From the NCBI GenBank assembly GCA_963971285.1, contig OZ020251.1, positions 8,928,001 through 8,992,000 on the forward strand: DNA of 64,000 bases. The letters are read 5' to 3'. The translations under genes were made by a program, and so were the position numbers. Origin of the DNA: Astropecten irregularis (lineage: Eukaryota; Echinodermata; Asteroidea; Paxillosida; Astropectinidae). A model generated the notes under the pieces. That model saw only the letters and a program-made list of their open reading frames with translations. It searched no databases and was not told the DNA's origin. Shown one piece after another: positions 1-11,932 of the stretch. The number at the start of each line of letters is the position of its first letter. Positions within the stretch are counted from its first letter, which is position 1.

Positions 1-434
1 ATAGGTCATACGACTAATAGTTTAATTGAGGTTACTGCAGTCCCACTTATTGGGCCGTTAGAATTATTTTTTTCACGATTTTCTATTTCGTCCTTCGCAC
101 TAACGTCCCACGCTAAGCAATGCAGTATAAGATAAAATCATAAACCGATCACCTAAACATTGTCTGAAATCCAGCGAAAACATTCCACCTCCCCCCTAAA
201 AAAATCCTAACGCGCTTTGGCAATGAGCCCGTGTACAAACCATATTACGAAGGCTGGGATCTTGACCATATGTCACTGACTATGCCAGACGACTGACCCA
301 TGCCATGCTTATAGGCAAGCCCATAGAGCCTGCGTGGAAAAAAATGAGTTGTGACATGAAATGGTCCTGGATTATGTTTGTCATAGTCAGTAAGATGCGG
401 TCTAGTTCCCACCATCGTGCATAAGTTTGTGTTT
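1..434 (+). repeat. Spacer copy 1 (5'-truncated by window edge)
   Basis: The window opens inside a spacer at ATAGGTCATACGACTAATAG, so the left part with the poly-C tract is missing. The copy ends where monomer-like sequence resumes (CATTATATGGCAG). It has the early forms CCCACTTATTGGGCC, GACTGACCCATGCC and AGAGCCTGCG. The flanking GTCCGCGG differs by one base from GCCCGCGG in all later copies. Confidence 0.9.
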
Positions 435-1550
435 CATTATATGGCAGAGTCCGCGGTCAAATCCTATATTTTGAACACGATCTTTGACATCTGCCTGCTC
501 ATTTCTGGGGCAAACTCAGGAAAAACTAAATTTCACGTGTCTTTTTATTTTCAGTGTAGATCATAGACCTGAATTTTTGAGCCTGAAGTCGCCCTCCATA
601 GCGAAATCTGTAATGATTTATATATATCATGTTATGACGTTCTACACTGTATGTGCATTATAATATGACAGCGCGCGGTCAAATTCTTTATTTTGAAAAC
701 GATCTTTGAAATCTGGCTGCTCATTTCTTGGGCAGACTCAGGAAAAACAAATTTTCACGTGTCTTTTTATTTTCAGTCTAGATCATAGATCTGAATTTTC
801 GAGCCTGAAGTCGCCCTGCATAGCGAAATCTGTAATGTTTTACAAATCATGCAATACCGGTTGAGATTGTATGTGTATTATATATGGCAGCATGCACAGT
901 CTTTTTCCTTATTTTGAACACGATCTTTGAACTCTGACTGCTCATTTCTGGGGCAAACTCAGGGAAAACAAAATTTCACGTGTCTTTTTATTTTCAGTCT
1001 AGATCATAGATCTGAATTTTTGAGCCGGGAGTCGCCCTGCATAGCGAAATCTGTAATGTTTTACAAATCATGCAATACCGGTTGAGATTGTATATGTATT
1101 ATATATGGCAGCACGCCCAGTCTATTTCCTTATTTTGAACACGATCTTTGAACTCTGACTGCTCATTTCTGGGGCAAACTCATTGAAAACAAAATTTCAC
1201 GTGTCTTTTTATTTTCAGTCTAGATCATAGATCTGAATTTTCGAACCTGAAGTCGCCCTGCATAGCGAAATCTGTAATGATTTATATATCATGTTATGAC
1301 GATCTACACTGTATGTGCATTATAATATGACAGCGCGCGGTCAAATTCTTTATTTTGAAAACGATCTTTGAAATCTGCCTGCTCATTTCTAGGGCAAACT
1401 CAGGAAAAACAAAATTACACGTGTCTTTTTATTTTTAAATCAGTTTAGGTCATAGATCTGAATTGCTGAACCTGAAGTCGCTCTGCGTAGCGAAATGTGT
1501 AATGATTTATATATCATGTTATTACGCTCAACACTGTATGAGTGTTATAT
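435..1550 (+). repeat. Monomer block, 5 monomers
   Basis: Five monomers have GATCTTT at 479, 701, 922, 1143 and 1363. The last is the C form (AAATCTGCCTGCTC, TTTTTAAATCAG, CTGAATTGCTGAACCTG, GCGTAGCG), which grades into the next spacer through TGTATGAGTGTTATAT. Together with the spacer it makes a 1,676-bp unit that recurs almost unchanged from 1,677. Confidence 0.93.
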
Positions 1551-2110
1551 TTAGAATACTAAACTCAATGAAATATTATAAGTGATTCACTCTTAAGGGT
1601 CGATTTCACGAAGCCCGAGGATTGATCGTCCCCCCCCCCCCCCTCGTTTCCTACGTAGGGCTGCAAGGCATCATTCATAGGTCATACGACTAATAGTTTA
1701 ATTGAGGTTACTGCAGTCCCACTTATTGGGCCGTTAGAATTATTTTTTTCACGATTTTCTATTTCGTCCTTCGCACTAACGTCCCACGCTAAGCAATGCA
1801 GTATAAGATAAAATCATAAACCGATCACCTAAACATTGTCTGAAATCCAGCGAAAACATTCCACCTCCCCCCTAAAAAAATCCTAACGCGCTTTGGCAAT
1901 GAGCCCGTGTACAAACCATATTACGAAGGCTGGGATCTTGACCATATGTCACTGACTATGCCAGACGACTGACCCATGCCATGCTTATAGGCAAGCCCAT
2001 AGAGCCTGCGTGGAAAAAAATGAGTTGTGACATGAAATGGTCCTGGATTATGTTTGTCATAGTCAGTAAGATGCGGTCTAGTTCCCACCATCGTGCATAA
2101 GTTTGTGTTT
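1551..2110 (+). repeat. Spacer copy 2 (about 560 bp)
   Basis: First complete spacer, from TTAGAATACTAAACTC to just before CATTATATGGCAG. It has a 14-base C run at 1630-1643, preceded by GATTGATCG (later copies read GATCGATCG) and followed by TTTCCTACGTAGGG (later ATCCTACGTAGGG). CACTCTTAAGGG here is CACTCTAAAGGG elsewhere. These forms mark it as the same early type as copy 1. No gene is seen in it. Confidence 0.93.
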
Positions 2111-4107
2111 CATTATATGGCAGAGCCCGCGGTCAAATCCTATATTTTGAACACGATCTTTGACATCTGCCTGCTCATTTCTGGGGCAAACTCAGGAAAA
2201 ACTAAATTTCACGTGTCTTTTTATTTTCAGTGTAGATCATAGACCTGAATTTTTGAGCCTGAAGTCGCCCTCCATAGCGAAATCTGTAATGATTTATATA
2301 TATCATGTTATGACGTTCTACACTGTATGTGCATTATAATATGACTGCGCGCGGTCAAATTCTTTATTTTGAAAACGATCTTTGAAATCTGGCTGCTCAT
2401 TTCTTGGGCAGACTCAGGAAAAACAAATTTTCACGTGTCTTTTTATTTTCAGTCTAGATCATAGATCTGAATTTTCGAGCCTGAAGTCGCCCTGCATAGC
2501 GAAATCTGTAATGTTTTACAAATCATGCAATACCGGTTGAGATTGTATGTGTATTATATATGGCAGCACGCACAGTCTTTTTCCTTATTTTGAACACGAT
2601 CTTTGAACTCTGACTGCTCATTTCTGGGGCAAACTCAGGGAAAACAAAATTTCACGTGTCTTTTTATTTTCAGTCTAGATCATAGATCTGAATTTTTGAG
2701 CCTGGAGTTGCCCTGCATAGCGAAATCTGTAATGTTTTACAAATCATGCAATACCGGTTGAGATTGAATGTGTATTATATATGGCAGCACGCCCAGTCTA
2801 TTTCCTTATTTTGAACACGATCTTTGAACTCTGACTGCTCATTTCTGGGGCAAACTCATTGAAAACAAAATTTCACGTGTCTTTTTATTTTCAGTCTAGA
2901 TCATAGATCTGAATTTTCGAACCTGAAGTCGCCCTGCATAGCGAAATCTGTAATGATTTATATATCATGTTATGACGTTCTACACTGTATGTGCATTATA
3001 TATGACAGCGCGCGATCAAATTCTTTATTTTGAAAACGATCTTTGAAATCTGACTGCTCATTTCTTGGGCAGATCTCAGGAAAAACAAAATTACACGTGT
3101 CTTTTTATTTTCAGTCTAGATCATAGATCTGAAATTTTGAGCCTGAAGTCGCCCTGCATGGCGAAATCTGTAATGTTTTACAAATCATGCAATACCGGTT
3201 GAGATTGTATGTGTATTATATATGGCAGCACGCACAGTCTATTTCCTTATTTTGAACACGATCTTTGAACTCTGACTGCTCATTTCTGGGGCAAACTCAG
3301 GAAAAACTAAATTTCACGTGTCTTTTTATTTTCAGTGTCGATCATAGACCTGAATTTTTGAGCCTGAAGTCGCCCTGCATAGCGAAATCTGTAATGATTT
3401 ATATATCATGTTATGACGTTCTACACTGTATGTGCATTATAATATGACAGCGCGCGGTCAAATTCTTTATTTTTAAAACGATCTTTGAAATCTGGCTGCT
3501 CATTTCTTGGGCAGACTCAGGAAAAACAAAATTTCACGTGTCTTTTTATTTTCAGTCTAGATTATAGATCTGAATTTTCGAGCCTGAAGTCGCCCTGCAT
3601 AGCGAAATCGGTAATGTTTTACAAATCATGCAATACCGGTTGAGATTGTATGTGTATTACATATGGCAGCACGCACAGTCTATTTCCTTATTTTGAACAC
3701 GATCTTTGAACTCTGACTGCTCATTTCTGGGGCAAACTCAGGGAAAACAAAATTGCACGTGTCTTTTTATTTTCAGTCTAGATCATAGATCTGCATTTTT
3801 GAGCCTGAAGTCGCCCTGCATAGCGAAATCTGTAATGATTTATATATCATGTTATGACGTTCTACACTGTATGTGCATTATATATGACAGCGCGCGGTCA
3901 AATTCTTTATTTTGAAAACGATCTTTGAAATCTGCCTGCCCATTTCTGGGGCAAACTCAGGAAAAACAAAATTACACGTGTCTTTTTATTTTCAATTCAG
4001 TGTAGGTCATAGATCTGAATTGCTGAACCTGAAATCGCTCTGCGTAGCGAAATCTGTAATGATTTATATATCATGTTATTACGCTCAACACTGTATGAGT
4101 GTTATAT
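2111..4107 (+). repeat. Monomer block, 9 monomers
   Basis: About 2.0 kb, equal to nine monomers with alternating tails. The first part repeats the block at 435-1550 with scattered single-base differences. Extra tail-B and tail-A monomers are added before the C form at about 3,912-4,107. This suggests gain of four monomers by unequal exchange relative to the first unit. Confidence 0.9.
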
Positions 4108-4663
4108 TTAGAATACTAAACTCAATGAAATATTATAAGTGATTCACTCTAAAGGGTCGATTTCACGAAGCCCGAGGATCGATCGTCCCCCCACCCTCGT
4201 ATCCTACGTAGGGCTGCAAGGCATCATTCATAGGTCATACGACTAATAGTTTTATTGAGGTTACTGCAGTCCCACTTATTGGGCCGTTAGAATTATTTTT
4301 TTCACGATTTTTTATTTCGTCCTTCGCACTAACGTCCCACGCTAAGCAATGCAGTATAACATAAAATCATAAACCGATCACCTAAACATTGTCTGAAATC
4401 CAGCGAAAACATTCCACCTCCCCCCTAAAAAAATCCTAACGCGCTTTAGCAATGAGCCCGTGTACAAATCATATTACGAAGGCTGGGATCTTGACCATAT
4501 GTCACTGAATATGCCAGACGACTGGCCCATGCCATGCTTATAGGCAAGCCCATAGAGTCTGCGTGGAAAAAAATGAGTTGTGACATGAAATGGTCCTGGA
4601 TTATGTTTGTCATAGTCAGTAAGATGCGGTCTAGTTCCCACCATCGTGCATATGTTTGTGTAT
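4108..4663 (+). repeat. Spacer copy 3
   Basis: Full spacer of about 556 bp. The C tract is short and interrupted (six C, A, three C at 4187-4196). It has ACTGAATATGCC where most copies read ACTGACTATGCC, and GCATATGTTTG where most read GCATAAGTTTG. The second change removes a stop codon, leaving a frame open from ATG at 4534 to 5010 across the spacer-monomer boundary. It is shared only with copy 4 and is judged fortuitous. Confidence 0.92.
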
Positions 4664-5999
4664 CATTATATGGCAGAGCCCGCGGTCAAATCCTATATTT
4701 TGAACCGCGATCTTTGACATCTGCCTGCTCATTTCTGGGGCAAACTCAGGAAAAACAAAATTTCACGTGTCTTTTTATTTTCAATGTTGATCATAGATCT
4801 GAATTTTCGAACCTGAAGTCGCCCTGCATAGCGAAATCTGTAATGATTTATATATCATGTTATGACGTTCTATACTGTATGTGCATTATATATGACAGCG
4901 CGCGGTCAAATTCTTTATTTAGAAAACGATCTTTGAAATCTGGCTGCTCATTTCTTGGGCAGATCTCAGGAAAAAACAATATTACACTTGTCTTTTTATT
5001 TTCAGTCTAGATCATAGATCTGAATTTTTGAGCCTGAAGTCGCCCTGCATAGCGAAATCTGTAATGTTTTACAAATCATGCAATACCGGTTGAGATTGTA
5101 TGTGTATTATATATGGCAGCACGCACAGTCTATTTCCTTATTTTGAACACGATCTTTGAACTCTGACTGCTCATTTCTGGGGCAAACTCAGGAAAAACAA
5201 AATTTCACGTGTATTTTTATTTTCAGTGTAGATCATAGACCTGAATTTTTGAGCCTGAAGTCGCCCTGCATAGCGAAATCTGTAATGTTTTAAAAATCAT
5301 GCAATACCGGTTGAGATTGTATGTGTATTATATATGGCAGCACGCACAGTCTATTTCCTTATTTTGAACACGATCTTTGAACTCTGACTGCTCATTTCTG
5401 GGGCAAACTCAGGAAAAACTAAATTTCACGTGTCTTTTTATTTTCAGTCTAGATCATAGATCTGAATTTTCGAGCCTGAAGTCGCCCTGCATAGCGAAAT
5501 CTGTAATGTTTTACAAATCATGCAATACCGGTTGAGATTGTATGTGTATTATATATGGCAGCACGCACAGTCTATTTCCTTATTTTGAACACGATCTTTG
5601 AACTTTGACTGCTCATTTCTGGGGCAAACTCAGGGAAAACAAAATTTCACGTGTCTTTTTATTTTCAGTCTAGATCATAGATCTGAATTTTTGAGCCTGA
5701 AGTCGCCCTGCATAGCGAAATCTGTAATGATTTATATATCATGTTATGACGTTCTACACTGTATGTGCATTATATATGACAGCGCGCGGTCAAATTCTAT
5801 ATTTTGAAAACGATCTTTGAAATCTGCCTGCCCATTTCTGGGGCAAACTCAGGAAAAACAAAATTACACGTGTCTTTTTATTTTCAATTCAGTGTAGGTC
5901 ATAGATCTGAATTGCTGAACCTGAAGTCGCTCTGCGTAGCGAAATCTGTAATGATTTATATATCATGTTATTACGCTCAACACTGTATGAGTGTTATAT
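4664..5999 (+). repeat. Monomer block, 6 monomers (first copy of a 1.9-kb duplication)
   Basis: Six monomers over 1,336 bp. The first begins with CCGCGATCTTTGACATC, followed by tail-A, several tail-B and a final C monomer. The block is almost identical to 6,561-7,896, including rare marks such as AACAATATTACACTTGTC and CACGTGTATTTTTATTTTC, so the 1.9-kb composite unit was duplicated in tandem recently. Confidence 0.93.
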
Positions 6000-6560
6000 T
6001 TAGAATACTAAACTCAATGAAATATTATAAGTGATTCACTCTAAAGGGTCGATTTCACGAAGCCCGAGGATCGATCGTCCCCCCCCCCCCCCTCGTATCC
6101 TACGTAGGGCTGCAAGGCATCATTCATAGGTCATACGACTAATAGTTTTATTGAGGTTACTGCAGTCCCACTTATTGGGCCGTTAGAATTATTTTTTTTC
6201 ACGATTTTTTATTTCGTCCTTCGCACTAACGTCCCACGCTAAGCAATGCAGTATAACATAAAATCATAAACCGATCACCTAAACATTGTCTGAAATCCAG
6301 CGAAAACATTCCACCTCCCCCCTAAAAAAATCCTAACGCGCTTTAGCAATGAGCCCGTGTACAAATCATATTACGAAGGCTGGGATCTTGACCATATGTC
6401 ACTGAATATGCCAGACGACTGGCCCATGCCATGCTTATAGGCAAGCCCATAGAGTCTGCGTGGAAAAAAATGAGTTGTGACATGAAATGGTCCTGGATTA
6501 TGTTTGTCATAGTCAGTAAGATGCGGTCTAGTTCCCACCATCGTGCATATGTTTGTGTAT
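6000..6560 (+). repeat. Spacer copy 4
   Basis: Near-identical to copy 3 (same ACTGAATATGCC and GCATATGTTTG) but with an uninterrupted 14-base C run at 6079-6092 and one more T in the ATTATTTTTTTTCACG run. The C-tract difference between two otherwise almost identical copies shows that this tract changes faster than the rest of the unit. Confidence 0.92.
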
Positions 6561-7896
6561 CATTATATGGCAGAGCCCGCGGTCAAATCCTATATTTTGA
6601 ACCGCGATCTTTGACATCTGCCTGCTCATTTCTGGGGCAAACTCAGGAAAAACAAAATTTCACGTGTCTTTTTATTTTCAATGTTGATCATAGATCTGAA
6701 TTTTCGAACCTGAAGTCGCCCTGCATAGCGAAATCTGTAATGATTTATATATCATGTTATGACGTTCTATACTGTATGTGCATTATATATGACAGCGCGC
6801 GGTCAAATTCTTTATTTAGAAAACGATCTTTGAAATCTGGCTGCTCATTTCTTGGGCAGATCTCAGGAAAAAACAATATTACACTTGTCTTTTTATTTTC
6901 AGTCTAGATCATAGATCTGAATTTTTGAGCCTGAAGTCGCCCTGCATAGCGAAATCTGTAATGTTTTACAAATCATGCAATACCGGTTGAGATTGTATGT
7001 GTATTATATATGGCAGCACGCACAGTCTATTTCCTTATTTTGAACACGATCTTTGAACTCTGACTGCTCATTTCTGGGGCAAACTCAGGAAAAACAAAAT
7101 TTCACGTGTATTTTTATTTTCAGTGTAGATCATAGACCTGAATTTTTGAGCCTGAAGTCGCCCTGCATAGCGAAATCTGTAATGTTTTAAAAATCATGCA
7201 ATACCGGTTGAGATTGTATGTGTATTATATATGGCAGCACGCACAGTCTATTTCCTTATTTTGAACACGATCTTTGAACTCTGACTGCTCATTTCTGGGG
7301 CAAACTCAGGAAAAACTAAATTTCACGTGTCTTTTTATTTTCAGTCTAGATCATAGATCTGAATTTTCGAGCCTGAAGTCGCCCTGCATAGCGAAATCTG
7401 TAATGTTTTACAAATCATGCAATACCGGTTGAGATTGTATGTGTATTATATATGGCAGCACGCACAGTCTATTTCCTTATTTTGAACACGATCTTTGAAC
7501 TTTGACTGCTCATTTCTGGGGCAAACTCAGGGAAAACAAAATTTCACGTGTCTTTTTATTTTCAGTCTAGATCATAGATCTGAATTTTTGAGCCTGAAGT
7601 CGCCCTGCATAGCGAAATCTGTAATGATTTATATATCATGTTATGACGTTCTACACTGTATGTGCATTATATATGACAGCGCGCGGTCAAATTCTATATT
7701 TTGAAAACGATCTTTGAAATCTGCCTGCCCATTTCTGGGGCAAACTCAGGAAAAACAAAATTACACGTGTCTTTTTATTTTCAATTCAGTGTAGGTCATA
7801 GATCTGAATTGCTGAACCTGAAGTCGCTCTGCGTAGCGAAATCTGTAATGATTTATATATCATGTTATTACGCTCAACACTGTATGAGTGTTATAT
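6561..7896 (+). repeat. Monomer block, 6 monomers (second copy of the 1.9-kb duplication)
   Basis: Same six monomers as 4,664-5,999, displaced by about 1,897 bp, with the same rare variants in the same places. It ends in the C form (CTGCCTGCCCATTTC, TTTTCAATTCAGTGTAGG). Confidence 0.93.
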
Positions 7897-8456
7897 TTAG
7901 AATACTAAACTCAATGAAATATTATAAGTGATTCACTCTAAAGGGTCGATTTCACGAAGCCCGAGGATCGATCGTCCCCCCCCCCCCTCGTATCCTACGT
8001 AGGGCTGCAAGGCATCATTCATAGGTCATACGACTAATAGTTTTATTGAGGTTACTGCAGTCCCACTTATTGGGCCGTTAGAATTATTTTTTTTCACGAT
8101 TTTTTATTTCGTCCTTCGCACTAACGTCCCACGCTAAGCAATGCAGTATAACATAAAATCATAAACCGATCACCTAAACATTGTCTGAAATCCAGCGAAA
8201 ACATTCCACCTCCCCCCTAAAAAAAATCCTAACGCGCTTTAGCAATGAGCCCGTGTACAAACCATATTACGAAGGCTGGGATCTTGACCATATGTCACTG
8301 ACTATGCCAGACGACTGGCCCATGCCATGCTTATAGGCAAGCCCATAGAGTCTGCGTGAAAAAAAATGAGTTGTGACATGAAATGGTCCTGGATTATGTT
8401 TGTCATAGTCAGTAAGATGCGGTCTAGTTCCCACCATCGTGCATAAGTTTGTGTAT
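7897..8456 (+). repeat. Spacer copy 5
   Basis: Full spacer with a 12-base C run at 7976-7987. It restores ACTGACTATGCC and GCATAAGTTTG. It still has CCCACTTATTGGGCC, without the AAT insertion of all later copies. It contains the crossing pair of inverted repeats described in the findings: GACCATATGTC at 8286-8296, ACTGACTATG at 8297-8306, GACATGAAATGGTC at 8375-8388 and CATAGTCAGT at 8404-8413. Confidence 0.93.
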
Positions 8457-8906
8457 CATTATATGGCAGAGCCCGCGGTCAAATCCTATATTTTGAACAC
8501 GATCTTTGAACTCTGACTGCTCATTTCTGGGGCAAACTCAGGGAAAACAAAATTTCACGTGTCTTTTTATTTTCAGTCTAGATCATAGATCTGAATTTTT
8601 GAGCCTGAAGTCGCCCTGCATAGCGAAATCTGTAATGATTTATATATCATGTTATGACGTTCTACACTGTATGTGCATTATATATGACAGCGCGCGGTCA
8701 AATTCTTTATTTTGAAAACGATCTTTGAAATCTGCCTGCCCATTTCTGGGCAAACTCAGGAAAAACAAAATTACACGTGTCTTTTTATTTTCAATTCAGT
8801 GTAGGTCATAGATCTGAATTGCTGAACCTGAAGTCGCTCTGCGTAGCGAAATCTGTAATGATTTATATATCATGTTATTACGCTCAACACTGTATGAGTG
8901 TTATAT
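8457..8906 (+). repeat. Monomer block, 2 monomers (start of the 1.0-kb unit series)
   Basis: One tail-A monomer (GAACTCTGACTGCTC) and one C monomer over about 450 bp. The C monomer reads CATTTCTGGGCAAACTC, two G shorter than the form in earlier units, a mark shared by the whole 1.0-kb series. The monomer before the spacer ends with GAATACAAAACTC rather than GAATACTAAACTC from here to 19 kb. Confidence 0.93.
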
Positions 8907-9467
8907 TTAGAATACAAAACTCAATGAAATATTATAAGTGATTCACTCTAAAGGGTCGATTTCACGAAGCCCGAGGATCGATCGCCCCCCCCCCCCTCGT
9001 ATCCTACGTAGGGCTGCAAGGCATCATTCATAGGTCATACGACTAATAGTTTTATTGAGGTTACTGCAGTCCCACTAATTATTGGGCCGTTAGAATTATT
9101 TTTTTTCACGATTTTTTATTTCGTCCTTCGCACTAACGTCCCACGCTAAGCAATGCAGTATAACATAAAATCATAAACCGATCACCTAAACATTGTCTGA
9201 AATCTAGCGAAAACATTCCACTCCCCCCTAAAAAAAATCCTAACGCGCTTTAGCAATGAGCCCGTGTACAAACCATATTACGAAGGCTGGGATCTTGACC
9301 ATATGTCACTGACTATGCCAGACGACTGGCCCATGCCATGCTTATAGACAAGCCCATAGAGTCTGCGTGGAAAAAAATGAGTTGTGACATGAAATGGTCC
9401 TGGATTATGTTTGTCATAGTCAGTAAGATGCGGTCTAGTTCCCACCATCGTGCATAAGTTTGTGTAT
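8907..9467 (+). repeat. Spacer copy 6
   Basis: First spacer of the second main type: CCCACTAATTATTGGGCC (AAT inserted), GAAATCTAGCG, CATTCCACTCCCCCC, CTTATAGACAAGCC and GATCGCCC (the T before the C run is gone). The C run is 12 bases at 8985-8996. Confidence 0.93.
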
Positions 9468-9917
9468 CATTATATGGCAGAGCCCGCGGTCAAATCCTAT
9501 ATTTTGAACACGATCTTTGAACTCTGACTGCTCATTTCTGGGGCAAACTCAGGGAAAACAAAATTTCACGTGTCTTTTTATTTTCAGTCTAGATCATAGA
9601 TCTGAATTTTTGAGCCTGAAGTCGCCCTGCATAGCGAAATCTGTAATGATTTATATATCATGTTATGACGTTCTACACTGTATGTGCATTATATATGACA
9701 GCGCGCGGTCAAATTCTTTATTTTGAAAACGATCTTTGAAATCTGCCTGCCCATTTCTGGGCAAACTCAGGAAAAACAAAATTACACGTGTCTTTTTATT
9801 TTCAATTCAGTGTAGGTCATAGATCTGAATTGCTGAACCTGAAGTCGCTCTGCGTAGCGAAATCTGTAATGATTTATATATCATGTTATTACGCTCAACA
9901 CTGTATGAGTGTTATAT
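9468..9917 (+). repeat. Monomer block, 2 monomers
   Basis: Tail-A monomer plus C monomer, essentially identical to 8,457-8,906. The unit from one spacer to the next is about 1,010 bp. Confidence 0.93.
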
Positions 9918-10474
9918 TTAGAATACAAAACTCAATGAAATATTATAAGTGATTCACTCTAAAGGGTCGATTTCACGAAGCCCGAGGATCGATCGCCCCC
10001 CCCTCGTATCCTACGTAGGGCTGCAAGGCATCATTCATAGGTCATACGACTAATAGTTTTATTGAGGTTACTGCAGTCCCACTAATTATTGGGCCGTTAG
10101 AATTATTTTTTTTCACGATTTTTTATTTCGTCCTTCGCACTAACGTCCCACGCTAAGCAATGCAGTATAACATAAAATCATAAACCGATCACCTAAACAT
10201 TGTCTGAAATCTAGCGAAAACATTCCACTCCCCCCTAAAAAAAATCCTAACGCGCTTTAGCAATGAGCCCGTGTACAAACCATATTACGAAGGCTGGGAT
10301 CTTGACCATATGTCACTGACTATGCCAGACGACTGGCCCATGCCATGCTTATAGACAAGCCCATAGAGTCTGCGTGGAAAAAAATGAGTTGTGACATGAA
10401 ATGGTCCTGGATTATGTTTGTCATAGTCAGTAAGATGCGGTCTAGTTCCCACCATCGTGCATAAGTTTGTGTAT
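9918..10474 (+). repeat. Spacer copy 7
   Basis: Second-type spacer with a short 8-base C run at 9996-10003; otherwise as copy 6. Confidence 0.93.
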
Positions 10475-10924
10475 CATTATATGGCAGAGCCCGCGGTCAA
10501 ATCCTATATTTTGAACACGATCTTTGAACTCTGACTGCTCATTTCTGGGGCAAACTCAGGGAAAACAAAATTTCACGTGTCTTTTTATTTTCAGTCTAGA
10601 TCATAGATCTGAATTTTTGAGCCTGAAGTCGCCCTGCATAGCGAAATCTGTAATGATTTATATATCATGTTATGACGTTCTACACTTTATGTGCATTATA
10701 TATGACAGCGCGCGGTCAAATTCTTTATTTTGAAAACGATCTTTGAAATCTGCCTGCCCATTTCTGGGCAAACTCAGGAAAAACAAAATTACACGTGTCT
10801 TTTTATTTTCAATTCAGTGTAGGTCATAGATCTGAATTGCTGAACCTGAAGTCGCTCTGCGTAGCGAAATCTGTAATGATTTATATATCATGTTATTACG
10901 CTCAACACTGTATGAGTGTTATAT
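10475..10924 (+). repeat. Monomer block, 2 monomers, variant F
   Basis: Two monomers. The tail-A monomer has CACTTTATGTGC in place of CACTGTATGTGC. The same mark recurs only at 14,518-14,967 and 18,429-18,878, and each time the following spacer has an A inside the C tract. This defines a sub-lineage of the 1.0-kb unit. Confidence 0.93.
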
Positions 10925-11482
10925 TTAGAATACAAAACTCAATGAAATATTATAAGTGATTCACTCTAAAGGGTCGATTTCACGAAGCCCGAGGATCGAT
11001 CGCACCCCTCCTCGTATCCTACGTAGGGCTGCAAGGCATCATTCATAGGTCATACGACTAATAGTTTTATTGAGGTTACTGCAGTCCCACTAATTATTGG
11101 GCCGTTAGAATTATTTTTTTTCACGATTTTTTATTTCGTCCTTCGCACTAACGTCCCACGCTAAGCAATGCAGTATAACATAAAATCATAAACCGATCAC
11201 CTAAACATTGTCTGAAATCTAGCGAAAACATTCCACTCCCCCCTAAAAAAAATCCTAACGCGCTTTAGCAATGAGCCCGTGTACAAACCATATTACGAAG
11301 GCTGGGATCTTGACCATATGTCACTGACTATGCCAGACGACTGGCCCATGCCATGCTTATAGACAAGCCCATAGAGTCTGCGTGAAAAAAAATGAGTTGT
11401 GACATGAAATGGTCCTGGATTATGTTTGTCATAGTCAGTAAGATGCGGTCTAGTTCCCACCATCGTGCATAAGTTTGTGTAT
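10925..11482 (+). repeat. Spacer copy 8 (interrupted C tract)
   Basis: The C tract is GCACCCCTCCTCG from about 11,002, broken by A and T. Only spacers that follow variant-F monomers have the GATCGCACC form. Confidence 0.92.
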
Positions 11483-11932
11483 CATTATATGGCAGAGCCC
11501 GCGGTCAAATCCTATATTTTGAACACGATCTTTGAACTCTGACTGCTCATTTCTGGGGCAAACTCAGGGAAAACAAAATTTCACGTGTCTTTTTATTTTC
11601 AGTCTAGATCATAGATCTGAATTTTTGAGCCTGAAGTCGCCCTGCATAGCGAAATCTGTAATGATTTATATATCATGTTATGACGTTCTACACTGTATGT
11701 GCATTATATATGACAGCGCGCGGTCAAATTCTTTATTTTGAAAACGATCTTTGAAATCTGCCTGCCCATTTCTGGGCAAACTCAGGAAAAACAAAATTAC
11801 ACGTGTCTTTTTATTTTCAATTCAGTGTAGGTCATAGATCTGAATTGCTGAACCTGAAGTCGCTCTGCGTAGCGAAATCTGTAATGATTTATATATCATG
11901 TTATTACGCTCAACACTGTATGAGTGTTATAT
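11483..11932 (+). repeat. Monomer block, 2 monomers
   Basis: Tail-A plus C monomer of the standard 1.0-kb type, without the F or D marks. Confidence 0.93.

Noticed and set aside
1-434. 5S rRNA or tRNA-like segment in the spacer (ACCGATCACCTAAAC; TGGCAGAGCCCG next to GGTCAAATCC)
   Set aside because: The first matches 5S rRNA only over a few bases. The second resembles Pol III A and B boxes, but they are almost contiguous instead of tens of bases apart, and no cloverleaf can be drawn.
1551-2110. Spacer as an LTR, Helitron or terminal-inverted-repeat element
   Set aside because: No TG...CA ends with flanking duplications, no TC...CTRR ends with a 3' hairpin, and no inverted termini were seen. 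Only the insertion-like position within a monomer tail hints at mobility, so it is reported as an open question and not as an element.
4534-5010. A 158-codon ATG-initiated frame (also at 6431-6907)
   Set aside because: It crosses from spacer into two monomers and is open in only two of 19 units, because GCATAA became GCATATG in a recent duplicate. It has no recognisable domain, and the same region is closed in the other copies. It is judged fortuitous.
7951-7975. CENP-B box in the spacer (GCCCGAGGATCGATCG, reverse orientation)
   Set aside because: It has the CCCG core but not the required T and CGAA at the consensus spacing. No monomer has a full NTTCGNNNNANNCGGGN match that I could find.
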